From Biomphalaria glabrata (lineage: Eukaryota > Mollusca > Gastropoda > Planorbidae), in the NCBI RefSeq assembly GCF_947242115.1, contig NC_074711.1:43462463-43526462 (forward strand): a stretch of DNA of 64,000 bases. Direction: 5' to 3'. Numbering within the stretch: position 1 is the stretch's first letter; each line of letters opens with the position of its first letter. The notes beneath the pieces are model-generated. The model was not told the DNA's origin, made no database searches, and saw only the letters and a program-made list of their open reading frames with translations. This document shows positions 35,257-47,062 of this stretch, piece by piece. The translations under genes were made by a program, and so were the position numbers.

Positions 35257-35570
35257 ACACAATCGAAGTCCTTGATATTGTTTCGAAAGGAATTGTCTTT
35301 AGTTGCTATGGAAGCTCAAAGGTTCTAAGAAATATATTCGTGCGTTTGCCAGACGACAAGCATGAATTCGTATTGCAACAGGTTTTATGTACAACAAAGT
35401 GTACTGGGCTAATCAACGCAGAAAATGTTCCTGTACATCACTCAGTCATTATCACATTGTGTATAAGTCATGTGTCTGGCGCCATTGTATATAGACTGAA
35501 CGGTCCAAAGGAACTTCATTACTATGACCGCTTTTTCCAAATCACTAGTATAGAAACCTTCAGAAGTTGA
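35257..35570 (+). CDS. Candidate terminal coding exon, unknown protein
   Basis: It is preceded by TATTGTCTTTTGTTGTAG, a good 3' splice site. The frame enters in phase 1, matching the phase-1 donor at 33515/33516, and runs 104 codons to a stop at 35568-35570. Residues such as GIVFSCYGSSKVLRNIFVRL, VLCTTKCTG and SVIITLCISHVSG give a cysteine pattern loosely like an Ig-type or other beta-sandwich module; no family is recognised. Only these two exons (and perhaps 32937-32996) are seen, and no upstream signal-peptide exon was found. Confidence 0.35.
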
Positions 35571-36132
35571 CAGACCGGCACCGGTTTCCAGATGTTAACT
35601 TGCCATCAAACCAAGATTGAGGCTAAACAGCATTGCAGTGAGCTCATGAGGAATTTAGAGGACTAGATATAATCTAAGTTGATTAGGCTTTTTAGTATGT
35701 ATGGTCTGGCGATAATTTTTTCCCCAATGAAGTCCCGCCTATTCGGTGTAATGTCATCCCATTGTATTTATATAGACAAAGTAAAAACAAAGTAGAGATA
35801 ATTTTCCAAGACTTTGAATACTTCTCCGAAAAGATGGTAAATGATTAGAAAATTCTAGATCCTATCTCTAAGAGTGGGTCAATGCTTATAGCCACGATAT
35901 GTTCTTGGTTTCGAGAGCCTATTGCGTCTCTGACTTTAATATAAAGCGCACTTTCTTTTTAATAGATTCAGCTTAAGTCTATTTCTAAGTTATCTGTCAA
36001 TGGCTTGACATCTCCGTTATTGATTTATTTTTCATCATATTTTACCTTTTTATTTTATTCCGTGGCTTTTATTTAGGATTTAGTTTATTTCAAGTTACCA
36101 ACAAAAACTAAGGAACTAAAAGCAATATTAGC
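35571..36132. other. Unassigned non-coding DNA
   Basis: Possible 3' flank of the exon above; no canonical AATAAA close by. Confidence 0.35.
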
Positions 36133-37104
36133 GATCTAGACTATGAATAGGTAGATCTAGACTAGGACTAGGTAGATGTAGACTATGACTAGGTAGATCT
36201 AGACTATGACTAGGTAAATGTAGACTATGACTAGGTAGATGTAGACTATGACTAGGTAGATGTAGACTATGACTAGGTAGATGTAGACTATGACTAGGTA
36301 GATGTAGACTATGACTAGGTAGATCTAGACTATGACTAGGTAGATCTAGACTATGACTAGGTAGATGTAGACTATGACTAGGTAGATGTAGACTATGACT
36401 AGGTAGATGTAGACTATGACTAGGTAGATGTAGACTATGACTAGGTAGATGTAGACTATGACTAGGTAGATGTAGACTATGACTAGGTAGATGTAGACTT
36501 TGACTAGGTAGATGTAGACTATGACTAGGTAGATGTAGACAATGACTAGGTAGATGTAGACTATGACTAGGTAGATGTAGAATATGACTAGGTAGATCTA
36601 GACTATGACTAGGTAGATGTAGACTATGACTAGGTAGATGTAGACTATGACTAGGTAGATGTAGACTATGACTAGGTAGATGTAGACTATGACTAGGTAG
36701 ATGTAGACTATGACTAGGTAGATGTAGACTATGACTAGGTAGATGTAGACTATGACTAGGTAGATGTAGACTATGACTAGGTAGATGTAGACTATGACTA
36801 GGTAGATGTAGACTATGACTAGGTAGATGTAGACTATGACTAGGTAGATGTAGACTATGACTAGGTAGATGTAGACTATGACTAGGTAGATGTAGACTAT
36901 GACTAGGTAGATGTAGACTATGACTAGGTAGATGTAGACTATGACTAGGTAGATGTAGACTATGACTAGGTAGATGTAGACTATGACTAGGTAGATGTAG
37001 ACTATGACTAGGTAGATGTAGACTATGACTAGGTAGATGTAGACTATGACTAGGTAGATGTAGACTATGATAGGTAGATGTAGACTATGATAGGTAGATC
37101 TAGA
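36133..37104. repeat. 21-bp minisatellite, about 46 copies
   Basis: GTAGACTATGACTAGGTAGAT repeats with very few changes. The first units and a few internal ones read GATCTAGAC, giving AGATCTAGA; the last two units are one base short. Confidence 0.97.
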
Positions 37105-37559
37105 TCAATACAGTCTAATGGCCAAGTTCAATAAGGGTAAAGGATAATCACCCAACAATCGATGTCAAGCCTAAGGCTGTAGAAGGAAGTATATTATGAT
37201 AAGTTTGTACGTAAAAAACAGCAACATTGGCTTGGATTATGGTAATAAATTCTTGCTCATATTAAGAAAGACATAAAAGGACGCCTAGTTCCGGGTGGCG
37301 TCACAGAATGCCAGGATCTACACCATGCAGAAAAAAACAACAACCTCTGACAGCTCTGTCTCTCTCTCTCCCGGATGTCTTGGAATCAAATGTTCACGGG
37401 ATGACACCCAAGAGTTGCACTTCTTAGAACGGGGTCTAGACCCGATGTTTATTCAGCCTTGACCTTGATTATGCCCAGTTTATTCCTTTCAGCCTTGATT
37501 TTGTTTCTCTTACCTTTAAGTAAACACTCATTTTAAAGTCAATATTTTCTTTTCCAATG
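37105..37559. other. Unassigned non-coding DNA
   Basis: Nothing recognised. Confidence 0.4.
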
Positions 37560-37625
37560 AAACTGTCTATGTGTGACTTTAAACTGTCTATGTGTGACAT
37601 TAAACTGTCAATGTATGACATATAG
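37560..37625. repeat. 21-bp tandem repeat, 3 copies
   Basis: AAACTGTCTATGTGTGAC is repeated three times. Confidence 0.85.
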
Positions 37626-37744
37626 AGATGTACTAGACGTTTGTCCTGGATTTGACTTCTGGTCAAAAAAAAACCCACAAATTAATGAGTACATAATGTT
37701 TGGACTCAAAGCAAGGCGATAAACTTGTAAGCAATACATTTATA

Positions 37745-37987
37745 AACCATGTGACATTGATCTATGACATAGACTTATGACATTGACCACTGACATAGAC
37801 AGTGACATTGATCACTGGCATAGACCAATGACATAGACAGTGACATTGGCTTGTGACATAGACTAGTGACATAGACCTGGGACATAGACCTGTGGCACTT
37901 ACCAGTGACATAGACTTGTGACAGTGACATTGACCAGTAACATAAACTTGTGACATTATTGACTAGTGACATAGACAGTGACATTGA
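37745..37987. repeat. GTGACATAGAC-type minisatellite, left part
   Basis: Irregular units of GTGACATAGAC and GTGACATTGACC. The array is interrupted by the element at 37988-39262 and resumes at 39263-39372. Confidence 0.85.
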
Positions 37988-39262
37988 CAGGGGCGGACTG
38001 GATGTCATAATAGGACCGGGCATTTCTAAACAACCCGGGCCACAAATTGTTTGCCATATGATGGTCATCAAATAATATCTCTTAATGTGAAAAAAATCAT
38101 GTTACCATCAATGAACATTAGTTTATGTTTATGATTCCTCAGGCATATGGACTTCAATTTACAAATACAACTCTTCATCCTTCATTACTGCCCATCTCAC
38201 AAGTTCATAGGGGTGCAGTGGCAGATTGGTTAAGCGCTTGGCTTCCGAACCTGGGTTCCTGGGTTCGAATCTCGGTTAAGACTCTAGAGGGCACATGACT
38301 ATAGTTGGGGAAAGTGAAGGCGGTTGGTCATTGTACTGGCCACATGACACCCTGCTCGTTAACCGTTGGTCAAAGAAACAGATGACCTTAACATCAACAA
38401 CATTATAGATAGCAATGTCTGAAAGGGAAACTTTACTCACAGGGTCATAAAGTATGATATAGATCTACTACTTTCTCAATAACTTGGAAACCTTTTTTGA
38501 CTGCATCCTCATATTTAAGCAAAGCCTTTTAGTATTCCGATGTAAGTCTATTATGTTTGTCGTGTTTCTTATGGCGTTGAGCATGTTCAGTCATAACTCA
38601 TCAGGTTGGGGAATCTCTGGTGCTTGCGAGAAGACATTAATAATTAATTTACTTTTTTTCCCAGCTATAGTTGCTTTTTATCATACTTATTTTTTGCTTC
38701 TTCTTTCTCGATTATTTTGCGTTTTTATTCCAAGCAACACACTGCTACACTGTTCAATATAATAATTGTGATTTCTGAAGGACTTCTCAGCGGGGCCAAC
38801 TCGAGGTCATGCGACAACTCCAACAAACCAATATGGATTCGTATGTGACTGGACATGTCATCTATAGCACTTGGAACGTTGTTGTTGGTCACTTTAAAGA
38901 TTCATCCGAATATATTCACTATATATACACTAACGTCGACCACTATAAGAAATTATGGCCTTAAGTTTCCTGTTTATCGTTTAGATTTTTAGAATGTATA
39001 AGGAATTGATGTCTACTTGAAGCTCTTGATGTGGATGTAGGGTATTTACGACAATGCTTTACATTAGTATTAGACTTTAAAGTGTATTAAGATTTTTTTT
39101 GTTTTTAAATCACGACGCTCAACGTGTTGCTTTTAAAGAGAACATTATACAATGTTAATATTCCATTTACTGGCATTCATGCGGCCCTTTCGATGGCCCT
39201 ACCGGCTCGTGTACCGCCCATCTGGCATTTGCACGAATCCCCATATAGCCAGTCCCCCCTTG
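37988..39262. mobile_element. Non-autonomous hAT-like transposon (1,275 bp) splitting a minisatellite
   Basis: Left end CAGGGGCGGACTGG; right end, read inward, CAAGGGGGGACTGG (12 of 14 identical). Both flanks carry the identical 8-bp GACATTGA (37980-37987 and 39263-39270), which is itself a piece of the host minisatellite. It holds a family A SINE at 38211. A plus-strand frame at 38553, with a hydrophobic start, lies inside and has no transposase similarity. Confidence 0.85.
38211..38445 (+). repeat. tRNA-derived SINE (family A), inside a hAT-like element
   Basis: GGGTGCAGTGGCAGATTGG (A box) and GGGTTCGAATCTCGG (B box), body with GACACCCTGCTCGTTAACCG and GTCAAAGAAACAGATG, as at 7236. The middle of the body is shortened relative to that copy. 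Confidence 0.85.
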
Positions 39263-39372
39263 GACATTGACCAGTGACACAGACTTGTGACATAGTCCAG
39301 TGACACAGATTTGTGAAATATACAGTGACATTGACCAGTGACATAGACTTGCGACAGACATATGACGTAACC
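39263..39372. repeat. GTGACATAGAC-type minisatellite, right part
   Basis: It continues the array cut by the preceding element; units CCAGTGACACAGACTTGTG and close variants. Confidence 0.85.
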
Positions 39373-40639
39373 TAGGCAATATTTATCTAGTTTCTAATGT
39401 TTATCCTACACAATTTGGGCTGCAGGTACTTCACAAAAAGACTGGGGGGATTTTATCTATGTGTTTTCATATAGATTTATGTAATCAGTATTCTTTATAC
39501 ACTAAGAAAGAGAGGGAGAGAGAGAGAGAGAGATATTTAACAATGAAAAACCTACTAGAGCAACTCCTATTTGTCAAGATTAATATTTTTTTGTCTTTTC
39601 ACCTCCCCTTTCCCACCTCTTTGTTGTATCTTTATATCCTATTGCTTATTACAAATACGAAGATGAATATTTTCTTTCATTGAAATGTTTTGAGACACTA
39701 ATGTTCATATCAAAGAGGTAAGGGAGGGGGTACCTTAGCTCCCGTCAGCTACGTCATTGATAAAAGCCCAATGGTGGAGTAACTCCGGTGTTTACGGACA
39801 CAATAAAATCCGCGTTCCTCCTGAGCAACTGTAAATATTGGATGTGGAAGACAATGTGGACTACCACCTTTTGTTTTCATCTCGCCAGGTATCCGGTAGT
39901 TGGTGTGTATGAAGGTGGGTGTTCATAGGTGTGGTTAATGTTTCAGGTTAAGGTTAGTAGGTTGGGACAGGTAGATATTGCTTGGAGGTGTGGAAGGCGT
40001 TGATGTGGGAAGAGGAAATTAATGTAATCACTCACATCTTTATATTCAGTGGAGTTCGTCATTTATTTTGCACAGTTGAGACTAGAATCAATAAAAAACA
40101 AGGTTACAAAGACAGTTTGTGTGGAAACACAAACTCAAAATCGGCTCTCGAAGTGATCCACCCAGGCAGGTAAAAAGGCAGGTTTCAATATTTTCAGAAA
40201 GAACATCAGAATGAAATTATATTAAAGACAAATGACAGAGAAGAATGGAGAAAGAAGGTTGACAGATCTTGTGTGGTGCCCGAGCTGTCCAGCAAACCAA
40301 AGGATAGGTGAAAGTGAATGTGAAGTAAAATGTGAACCTGGCCTAACTGATGTCTTATAATGAATATCTCATTGATCTAATTGCTTTGTAGATGTCAATC
40401 TCTAATTCCTCTAAATATAAGCACTGTGGTTGTGTTTTACATTGGTGTCGTCCAAAAAATTACTTATCAATTGTTGTTTTAAATTTTGTCCAACTTATAT
40501 GTATACTAAATAAATTTTTTCTCTTTAAAAAAATAGCAAACATTTTTTTTCGTGTAAATGTAGTAAATAGTATGACAGAACTTACTTAACTTAGTAATAC
40601 AAATGTAAAAAAATATTTTGACAAAAATTTTTTTAAAAA
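39373..40639. other. Unassigned non-coding DNA
   Basis: A short (GA)n lies at 39505-39532. No convincing gene. Confidence 0.45.
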
Positions 40640-40972
40640 GTTTGCATAAATGTGTCAAAAATATGGGAATTTCTTTTCTCCCCTACTAATGCGTCTCCAG
40701 TGTTTGTTGCTATTAATAGTGAATAGCTGTAAAAGTGGTGTGTATTTTTATGAAAAAACTGCTTGCATAAGAGATTTAAAAAATTAGATTTTTCGCTTTT
40801 AGAAAAGGAAAAAGTAGCCATTGCATCAGAACTTTGAATGGACTAAAATATTATGATGTCGGATTTTCACTACTTTTTCTAGTTTACGAGATCTAAACGG
40901 GAAGGACAGACGGACAGACATTTCACACAAAACTAATAGCGTCTTTTCCCCTTTCGGGGGCCGCTAAAAGCA
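40640..40972. repeat. Interspersed repeat ending GGGGGCCGCTAAAAG
   Basis: The 3' part reads GGACAGACGGACAGACATTT then AATAGCGTCTTTTCCCC and GGGGGCCGCTAAAAG. I believe this combination recurs widely in freshwater snail genomes, but it occurs once in this window, so the assignment rests on memory. Confidence 0.4.
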
Positions 40973-41585
40973 CTTGGAAATGAAGTAAAGAGATTTTTCT
41001 CTTTGGTTTAGTGACGTAACGAGGGTGCCAAAGCCTGTCGCTCATTCCTACATCCCAACAATGTATTTAATATAATGTAATCCATATTTACTTAAGAACA
41101 GTCACCAGTACGCTATGTATAGAACATTTTTATTTTTTACATCATCAAAAAATGACTCCTATAAATAAAAATGTATAAAGGTTATCAGAGGTATAAGCAT
41201 ATACAGTTATGGATCTACTATGGTACCTACACTGCTGACGATTACATTCAAGGTACAGGCTAGTCACTTGCATGTTCAGAATGTTGCCTACATTTTAGTG
41301 TCCTGGCAGGGCTTTAAATATCTGCGGCTTCAATTACCTTGCAGACGTATAATGATACATGTTGTCACGAGTTTTCAAGGACATGGAGGAAAAAATGAAA
41401 CTTAACCCTGACAAGTCCTCCCCATAACCAACACATTTTACAAGAAAAATTTGAGCTCCTTTTTGAATGAACGAGGGCTGGCCGTAGGTAGAGATCTAAT
41501 TCTCTGCAACGAGAAATGTTAGACAGGGCGGGCGGGATGTACTTCTAGAGTCACAGACGTCCCTATTTTTTTTTTTTTAGAAAAT
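40973..41585. other. Unassigned non-coding DNA
   Basis: Nothing recognised. Confidence 0.4.
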
Positions 41586-41800
41586 TGTTTTTTTCAGATA
41601 TTTAAACATTTTTTTAATGAAAATGGTTACATATATTTTTTCAGATATTTAAACATTTTAAATTAAATTGTTACATATTTTTTTCAGATATTTAAACATT
41701 TTAAATTAAATTGTTACTTATTTTTTTCAGATATTTAAAAATTTTAGATTAAATTGTTACTTATTTTTCAGAAATTAAACATTTTAAATTAAAACAGCTC
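41586..41800. repeat. About 43-bp AT-rich tandem repeat, about 5 copies
   Basis: TTTTCAGATATTTAAACATT recurs at 41594, 41641, 41684, 41727 and 41768. Confidence 0.9.
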
Positions 41801-42515
41801 AAAGAAAAAACATGATATTAATAATAAATTAATTTTAAAAAATCTGCTCTAATTATTGGCCTCTCAAAACGTTAAATGAAATGGAGGATAGTATCAAATG
41901 AATTTATTGGGGAATGAAGAATTAATTTTTTGTCAGCTTTTTGTTATAAGATCTACATGAATTTTAAAATTTATTTTTCATTTGTTTATAGTCTTAAAGA
42001 CCACTCATTTAACAACTAATTTTTTTCTCATATTCTGTGTGTTATGGGCAGTTATGGCACTTTTAGGAATTTGGTGCAAATGTTATTTGTTTCATAGAAA
42101 GGGAACGTTTTTCTTCGAGAATGTGACGAGACTATTATAAACAAGACTAGCGCAATGTAAACAGTAGACTGCTGGCCGCTCTAGAGTAAGGTCTGCTTTA
42201 GTTTCTGTAGTAGATATATAGATAACACGACATTCGAACCTTTATTAAGTAGTAAACGTCTTGTTCGACATTGTTCATCAGCTTCGAGTACCTTTATAGT
42301 GTTGGCCTTTCGATTGTGTTTCTTCATTAGTTGAGTATTACTTCCGTTTAGACGTATTTGCACAAGACACAGCGCGGAAGCCATTGGCGCCACTAGGATG
42401 ATGCGGTCCGCCCAACTGGGAAAAATTGTATCTTGGCAAAAGCTGACACACCAAAAAAAAAAAAAATCTCTAGATACACCTAAACATGCTCAGGCACATC
42501 TACTATAGTAATCTA
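41801..42515. other. Unassigned non-coding DNA
   Basis: A minus-strand frame of about 67 codons (from about 42384) has ordinary composition but no recognisable family or flanking splice signals. Confidence 0.35.

Positions 42516-42552
<37 letters not shown>
42516..42552. repeat. (TA)n microsatellite, left flank
   Basis: An AT/TA run directly abuts the inverted-repeat element. Confidence 0.9.
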
Positions 42553-42558
<6 letters not shown>

Positions 42559-43577
42559 AACCCCGCTCCCGCGCTACACTAATTGTGCGCATCTGAGCAC
42601 TACTGAACACGACTAGTGAAAGACATACAGAGACAGGAAGAAGGACTGTTGTGAGCCGGCTAAAAAGTCATGGGAGTCTGAACAGTCTGGTCCTGAGTGA
42701 TGTCCTGTGTGATACTAGGAAACTGTGTGGGAGACCTGGAGCGACACTGGGAAGTGTGTCAGTGGTCTGTTCTGTGTTCTGGTATGAAGTAGGACTCTTA
42801 GAACTTAAGACATATTACTCCCTGTGACTTTATAGCAGAAGTCCAAGTCTAACTAGTAACTATTACTATTTGTTGATGCTTCTACTAGTTAAACTAAATA
42901 AATACATCATTTACTCTTGTCAACCTGTCTTACGTTGAGTGCCTGCCTTAGAGAGTGCCTTGCACGTTACGTATTAGTTTGTCCATAGAATGGACAACTT
43001 CCTATGTGCACAAGTTCATCAGCTGCAGGGTTCTTCTGACCACCTTCAAGGCCTCTCTCGCTGGTGAAAACAGAAGTATCGAAGTCCACTGGTTTCAGAC
43101 CCTGTTGATGGGTTTCTCGACATTTGCACTCCCTTCGTGAAGCACCGCATGTACAGTTGTTGCTTACCGCCTGAATGCAACAATCAAAATTCAAGTTCTC
43201 CTCGTAGGTAGATCGACAGGGGTCCTTAAGGTCCAAAGTGACAGGCTCTAACGCAGGCTCAAAGTTGTCCTGCTCTGTCCGGGTCGTTGTGGCACTCAAA
43301 GCTGGTACAGCAAAAGTTTCAGTCGCGTAGCAGACTTCTTCTATTGCTTCAACTGTCTCTTTCTGTTCATCTTCGTTTTTCTTGTTAACATTGACGCATT
43401 CTTTGTAACTATCAGTACAGCCACAGTCTTGAATGAGTAACGGTTCATTGTTGTTGAGACTCCCATGACTTTTTAGCCGGCTCACAACAGTCCTTCTTCC
43501 TGTCTCTATATGTCTTTCACTAGTCGTGTTCAGTAGTGCTCAGATGCGCACCATTAGTGTAGCGCGGGAGCGGGGTT

Positions 43578-43583
<6 letters not shown>
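42553..43583. mobile_element. 1,031-bp element with 127-bp terminal inverted repeats
   Basis: It starts TGTTGTAACCCCGCTCCCGC; the last 127 bp (43457-43583) are the reverse complement of the first 127 bp (42553-42679) with only two mismatches. Both sides are (TA)n. The unique middle carries a 172-codon minus-strand frame (43485-42967) that begins inside the right inverted repeat. It is cysteine-rich (DCGCTDSYKEC, NCTCGASRRECKC) and resembles no transposase I know. The TGT...ACA ends and long inverted repeats would suit a Ginger-like or other cut-and-paste element, or a foldback pair of LTR-like arms; the middle holds AATAAATACATC near 42896, as an LTR might. The very high arm identity implies a young or gene-converted structure. 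Confidence 0.75.

Positions 43584-43657
<74 letters not shown>
43584..43657. repeat. (TA)n microsatellite, right flank
   Basis: About 73 bp of uninterrupted AT directly after the element. Confidence 0.95.
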
Positions 43658-43660
<3 letters not shown>

Positions 43661-45424
43661 GCCTTGTATTTCTTTTGTTGTTGGTACAGAAGTCTAACCC
43701 GTTACCTACGTGCTTACAAGAGGAATGCAGAAGTATTTTCATTGTATTTTTTAAAATATATATTTAATATTAATCAGGTGAACATTTAAAAAAACAAATT
43801 ATTAAGAAATTAAATGTTTAATTTAAGGGACGTCTTTTCATCTTCTAAGCAGAACCTTTTGACTTGAGCAACTTGATTAAATAGTAACTAGTTTAACGCC
43901 TCTTCACCAACATAATTCTGTAATCTATCTTCTTGCTAAAGTAAAACGGAGTGGGACTTTCCGATGATAAAGTATTTTCTTGGAATCTGAGCGCAATATA
44001 TGTAAAAAACGGACCAATTTCTCCTTTTTTTTTTTGCCCGCCACATGACGCCTTGCTAAACACAAGGATGATCTTAGGACACGCCCATTACAAAGGGCAT
44101 GATGTACCGCAGCTTTTCTCAAGCTGTGGGGGACACCCCATGGGGGTGGGGGTGCGAAGTTCAGTTATAAGGGGGGGCGCGACGTTCTGACCATTGGGGA
44201 GGGAGCGAAGCCGTTCAAATAATTTATAAGGGTAAAAATTTTAAAAAATTCATTGTAGTGATCAATCAACGTTTGAATATTAACCCAGTAAAATGACATT
44301 AATAACAATGTTTACAAATTGAGAATGTTGTTATTGAAAGACTTTGTATCGTGTTCTATTAAGGAACTTTTAAAATGTCCACTTCGCGAGAGGCGTTAGC
44401 AACACTATTGATTCAAAACTCGGAGACATGTCAAAACGTCTCCACTTAACGCGAGTCTACTCGAATGGTCAGAATTCTTTCAAGTGTTTAACACCGACGA
44501 CCTTTGTGTGACAAAAACTAAAACGTTTGCGGCAACGCTTCTTGCTTTAACAGGAAGATTTTCTTAATTTGTCTTAAGACATGCGTGCGCTGTATGTACC
44601 TGGAACTGTTGCCTCCTTCTTTATCAGACTTAATTTTAGCGAAATATTTTACAGGATGAATACTCTAAGAAAATGCTTCATCACCGGAACGTCCCACTCC
44701 GTTATACTTTAGCATTGACTTGATCTCTTCTTACTACGGGAAAATAAATGCATTGTTGACGACAGAATTGATAAAGCTCAGAACTCAGGAAAACGGCTTG
44801 CGGAGCTAATGACATTTCCCCAGACTACCTCGCTGGATGGAGAGGGAACCTGGTGCTTCTCTAATACTAGCTCCAGAAAGAAAGGTTTCGGTTATACAAA
44901 ACACTTTAAAAAATATTCTTTACAAAGCACTATTTGTGAAAAGAAAAAGACTTTTAGCTGGGCACCAACGGTAAAAGTTTGATTAACACTGCTCATTTGA
45001 CTAGACCTAAGGAGAAAAAATTTCTAAAACTCAGAAATGCTGAAAAGCGCTTGGTGCCAGGGGCTCCGTCCGGGACTCGACTGTTGGAGCTTTAAACGCT
45101 CCCCCAGACCAATTACTGACCAAGGGAGCGACAAACGTACATTTTCGGGTCTAGATGGTAGTCGAACTTTGAACAACACATCATAATGTTATATAGTTTC
45201 CATCTAAAAGTCCATACAAGAAAGAAGATGTTCAGGTGATGTTCAGTCTGTTTCTAATTGTAACAACTAGCATTGTAAAATATACAATAACTATTGAATA
45301 AATGTCATAAACAATGGGATTTTTTTTTATAGAAGTGACACTCTGTTATACTCACGTTACATTTGTGCAACAATCAATGAAAGTTGGTTTTAAAAAAACA
45401 AACGATAGTGTTTATTGGGAAATG
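43658..45424. other. Unassigned DNA with decayed repeat pieces
   Basis: About 44100-44210 has GCAGCTTTTCTCAAGCTGTG and homopolymer-G blocks, like the end of an old hAT-type element. About 45000-45125 has AGCGCTTGGTGCCAGGGGCT and CGCTCCCCCAGACC, related to the module at 63290-63350. No coding frame. Confidence 0.4.
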
Positions 45425-45502
45425 TTTAGAGTAAGTTGATGGGGGGGGGGGGCACTCTGAGCTGACCGCACCGGGTGACACCAACCCTAGTGACGCCACT
45501 GA
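45425..45502 (-). mobile_element. One end of a hAT-like element
   Basis: Read inward on the minus strand from 45502 it is CAGTGGCGTCACTAGGG then GGTGTCACCCGGTGCGGTC. The same end occurs at 52450-52543. A degraded partner may exist near 42383 (CATTGGCGCCACTAGG), which would make a 3.1-kb element, but this is weak. Confidence 0.5.
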
Positions 45503-45756
45503 CCGAAGCGTCTACCAAGAAAATGAGTGCTGAATCCCATAAGTGCTGCAATTAGAACAGTTGGGCATTTCTCAGAAAGACTGAACGGGATTTATTTTTC
45601 CATCCCAAGTTGATTGAACTAACTGAAGTGGGTCTGTTCACTCGTTTACACTAGGAAGTAGGGTGCAGCCATGGTGAGTCAATACTCACGTGTGTATGAG
45701 ATAAAACATATCAAGTGCATAAGTTCTTCCTCCCTTGAGATTGAAATATGTTTATG

Positions 45757-46020
45757 TAAGTAAAGTAAAGTACCCCTTTCAGACTTTGCGAACTATGGGA
45801 CAGATGATGTAAAGGGCATCTGTCTCTGTGGTCTTCTGTGGTCTACCAACCACCTTTACTTTTCCCAAACTAATGTCAGCTACCATTAAAGTTGGGTGGA
45901 CACAAAGGCTCCGTTAAAACCCCGAAATTCAAAATCCCAGTCTTCACTGGGATTCGAACCAAGACCCCTCTGTTCGGAAGGCAAGCGCTTTACCGCTCAG
46001 CAACAGTGCACAAAAGAGGC
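45757..46020 (-). repeat. tRNA-derived SINE (family A), minus strand
   Basis: The minus strand carries TGAGCGGTAAAGCGCTTGCC (A-box side) and GGTTCGAATCCC (B box), with the family A body ending near ACTTTACTTTACTT. Confidence 0.8.
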
Positions 46021-46889
46021 CTGGGGGGTACAAAATCTTAAGCACCCAGATTACCTAATTAGTTAATCACACTTACATATATGTAGATTCTTTCATTTGT
46101 TTTCTGGCCTAGAAGTAGATCGAGTGTTGTTTCTTTTTTTAAGATCCTCTTGTCTCTTAATTTTCGGTCTGTCGTTCATGTCTGTTCACATTTGTTATTG
46201 AGAAGCCAGTAGGTCATCGTAAGAGCCAGTCAACCATTTGAACTTGCCTCGTAACTGGCGATGTGGTCAGTGCACGCGATGTCTAGCTGCATCAACACCA
46301 CGCACTGCATCTGTTGTGATTTTAAGTTATTATTGTACCCGAATAGAGAAATAAAGGATGAAAACAAAAATTTAAGGGGGGGGGGTCAAAGAAAGTCTAG
46401 ATGACTCTGTAGGTGTGAAGAAAAACGTATTTCAATTATATAGGATATACATTTGTGTATGTGTGTTTCTTCTGTCTTACTAAATGATTCTTGTTTTGTA
46501 TCTGTCAGCCATGTCATCTTAAAAATCTTTTAAAATTCTATTTTGCAATTGCTGTCAGTGCACTGGAAATAAGGGCAAGCGAGGTGTATTCTAACTGTCG
46601 TTGTTCCATATGTCTATGGGTTGTTCACACTAAAAATTAATCACAGCAATAAGATCTTTGTTTACACTTGATTTGGAAGATATTGGTTAACGTTCGCCTG
46701 CCCCATTGTTAAGGAAAGTTCTTGTGTTCTGGAAACATTTGTAACTTGATGGTTCTAAAAGACAGCGGCATAAATTGAAAAGAAGATATCTCCAGTTAGG
46801 TGATCTGTGACTTCCGGTTTTAGATTGTGCACCAGCATATTGACAGTTTCTTGTACTACTAAAGGAGATAACATACATACTAATGATTG
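46021..46889. other. Unassigned non-coding DNA
   Basis: A poly-G run near 46376. Short minus-strand frames only. Confidence 0.4.
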
Positions 46890-47062
46890 ACCTTCATCAT
46901 CATCTGTCCCTTGACTTTCGTCAAATGGGTGCTGTGACAGTTCGCGTAACAATAATCTCTACACTTATCCCGGTCAGCCGCTGTTCTTAGCAGGACATCA
47001 AGAGCGAGGCCGGCCCATTCTTGTACGTTGTCCATACAGCTTTTCTTTGGACGGCCCTTTCT
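46890..47062 (-). mobile_element. LINE 3' end (reverse transcriptase C-terminus)
   Basis: On the minus strand the frame reads KGRPKKSCMDNVQEW then LDVLLRTAADRDK, the extreme C-terminus of a LINE ORF2, followed by the stretch for KVKGQMM. Same family as 2815 and 54895. One frame change is seen after AADRDK. Confidence 0.75.

Noticed and set aside
38553-38762. Signal-peptide-like start MFVVFLMALSMFSHNSSG
   Set aside because: It lies inside a non-autonomous hAT-like element with a perfect target duplication and has no good donor site; chance hydrophobic frame.
42181-42393. Small minus-strand gene starting GCCAATGGCT
   Set aside because: About 67 codons, no family, no splice signals or neighbours; a decayed repeat piece is as likely.
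43925-44190. Coding frames around 44 kb
   Set aside because: Short frames in homopolymer-G repeat remnants with no domain.
42383-45502. A 3.1-kb hAT-like element enclosing the inverted-repeat element
   Set aside because: The left end (CATTGGCGCCACTAGG) matches the right end only in part and the flanks agree at only 6 of 8 bases; too weak to call.
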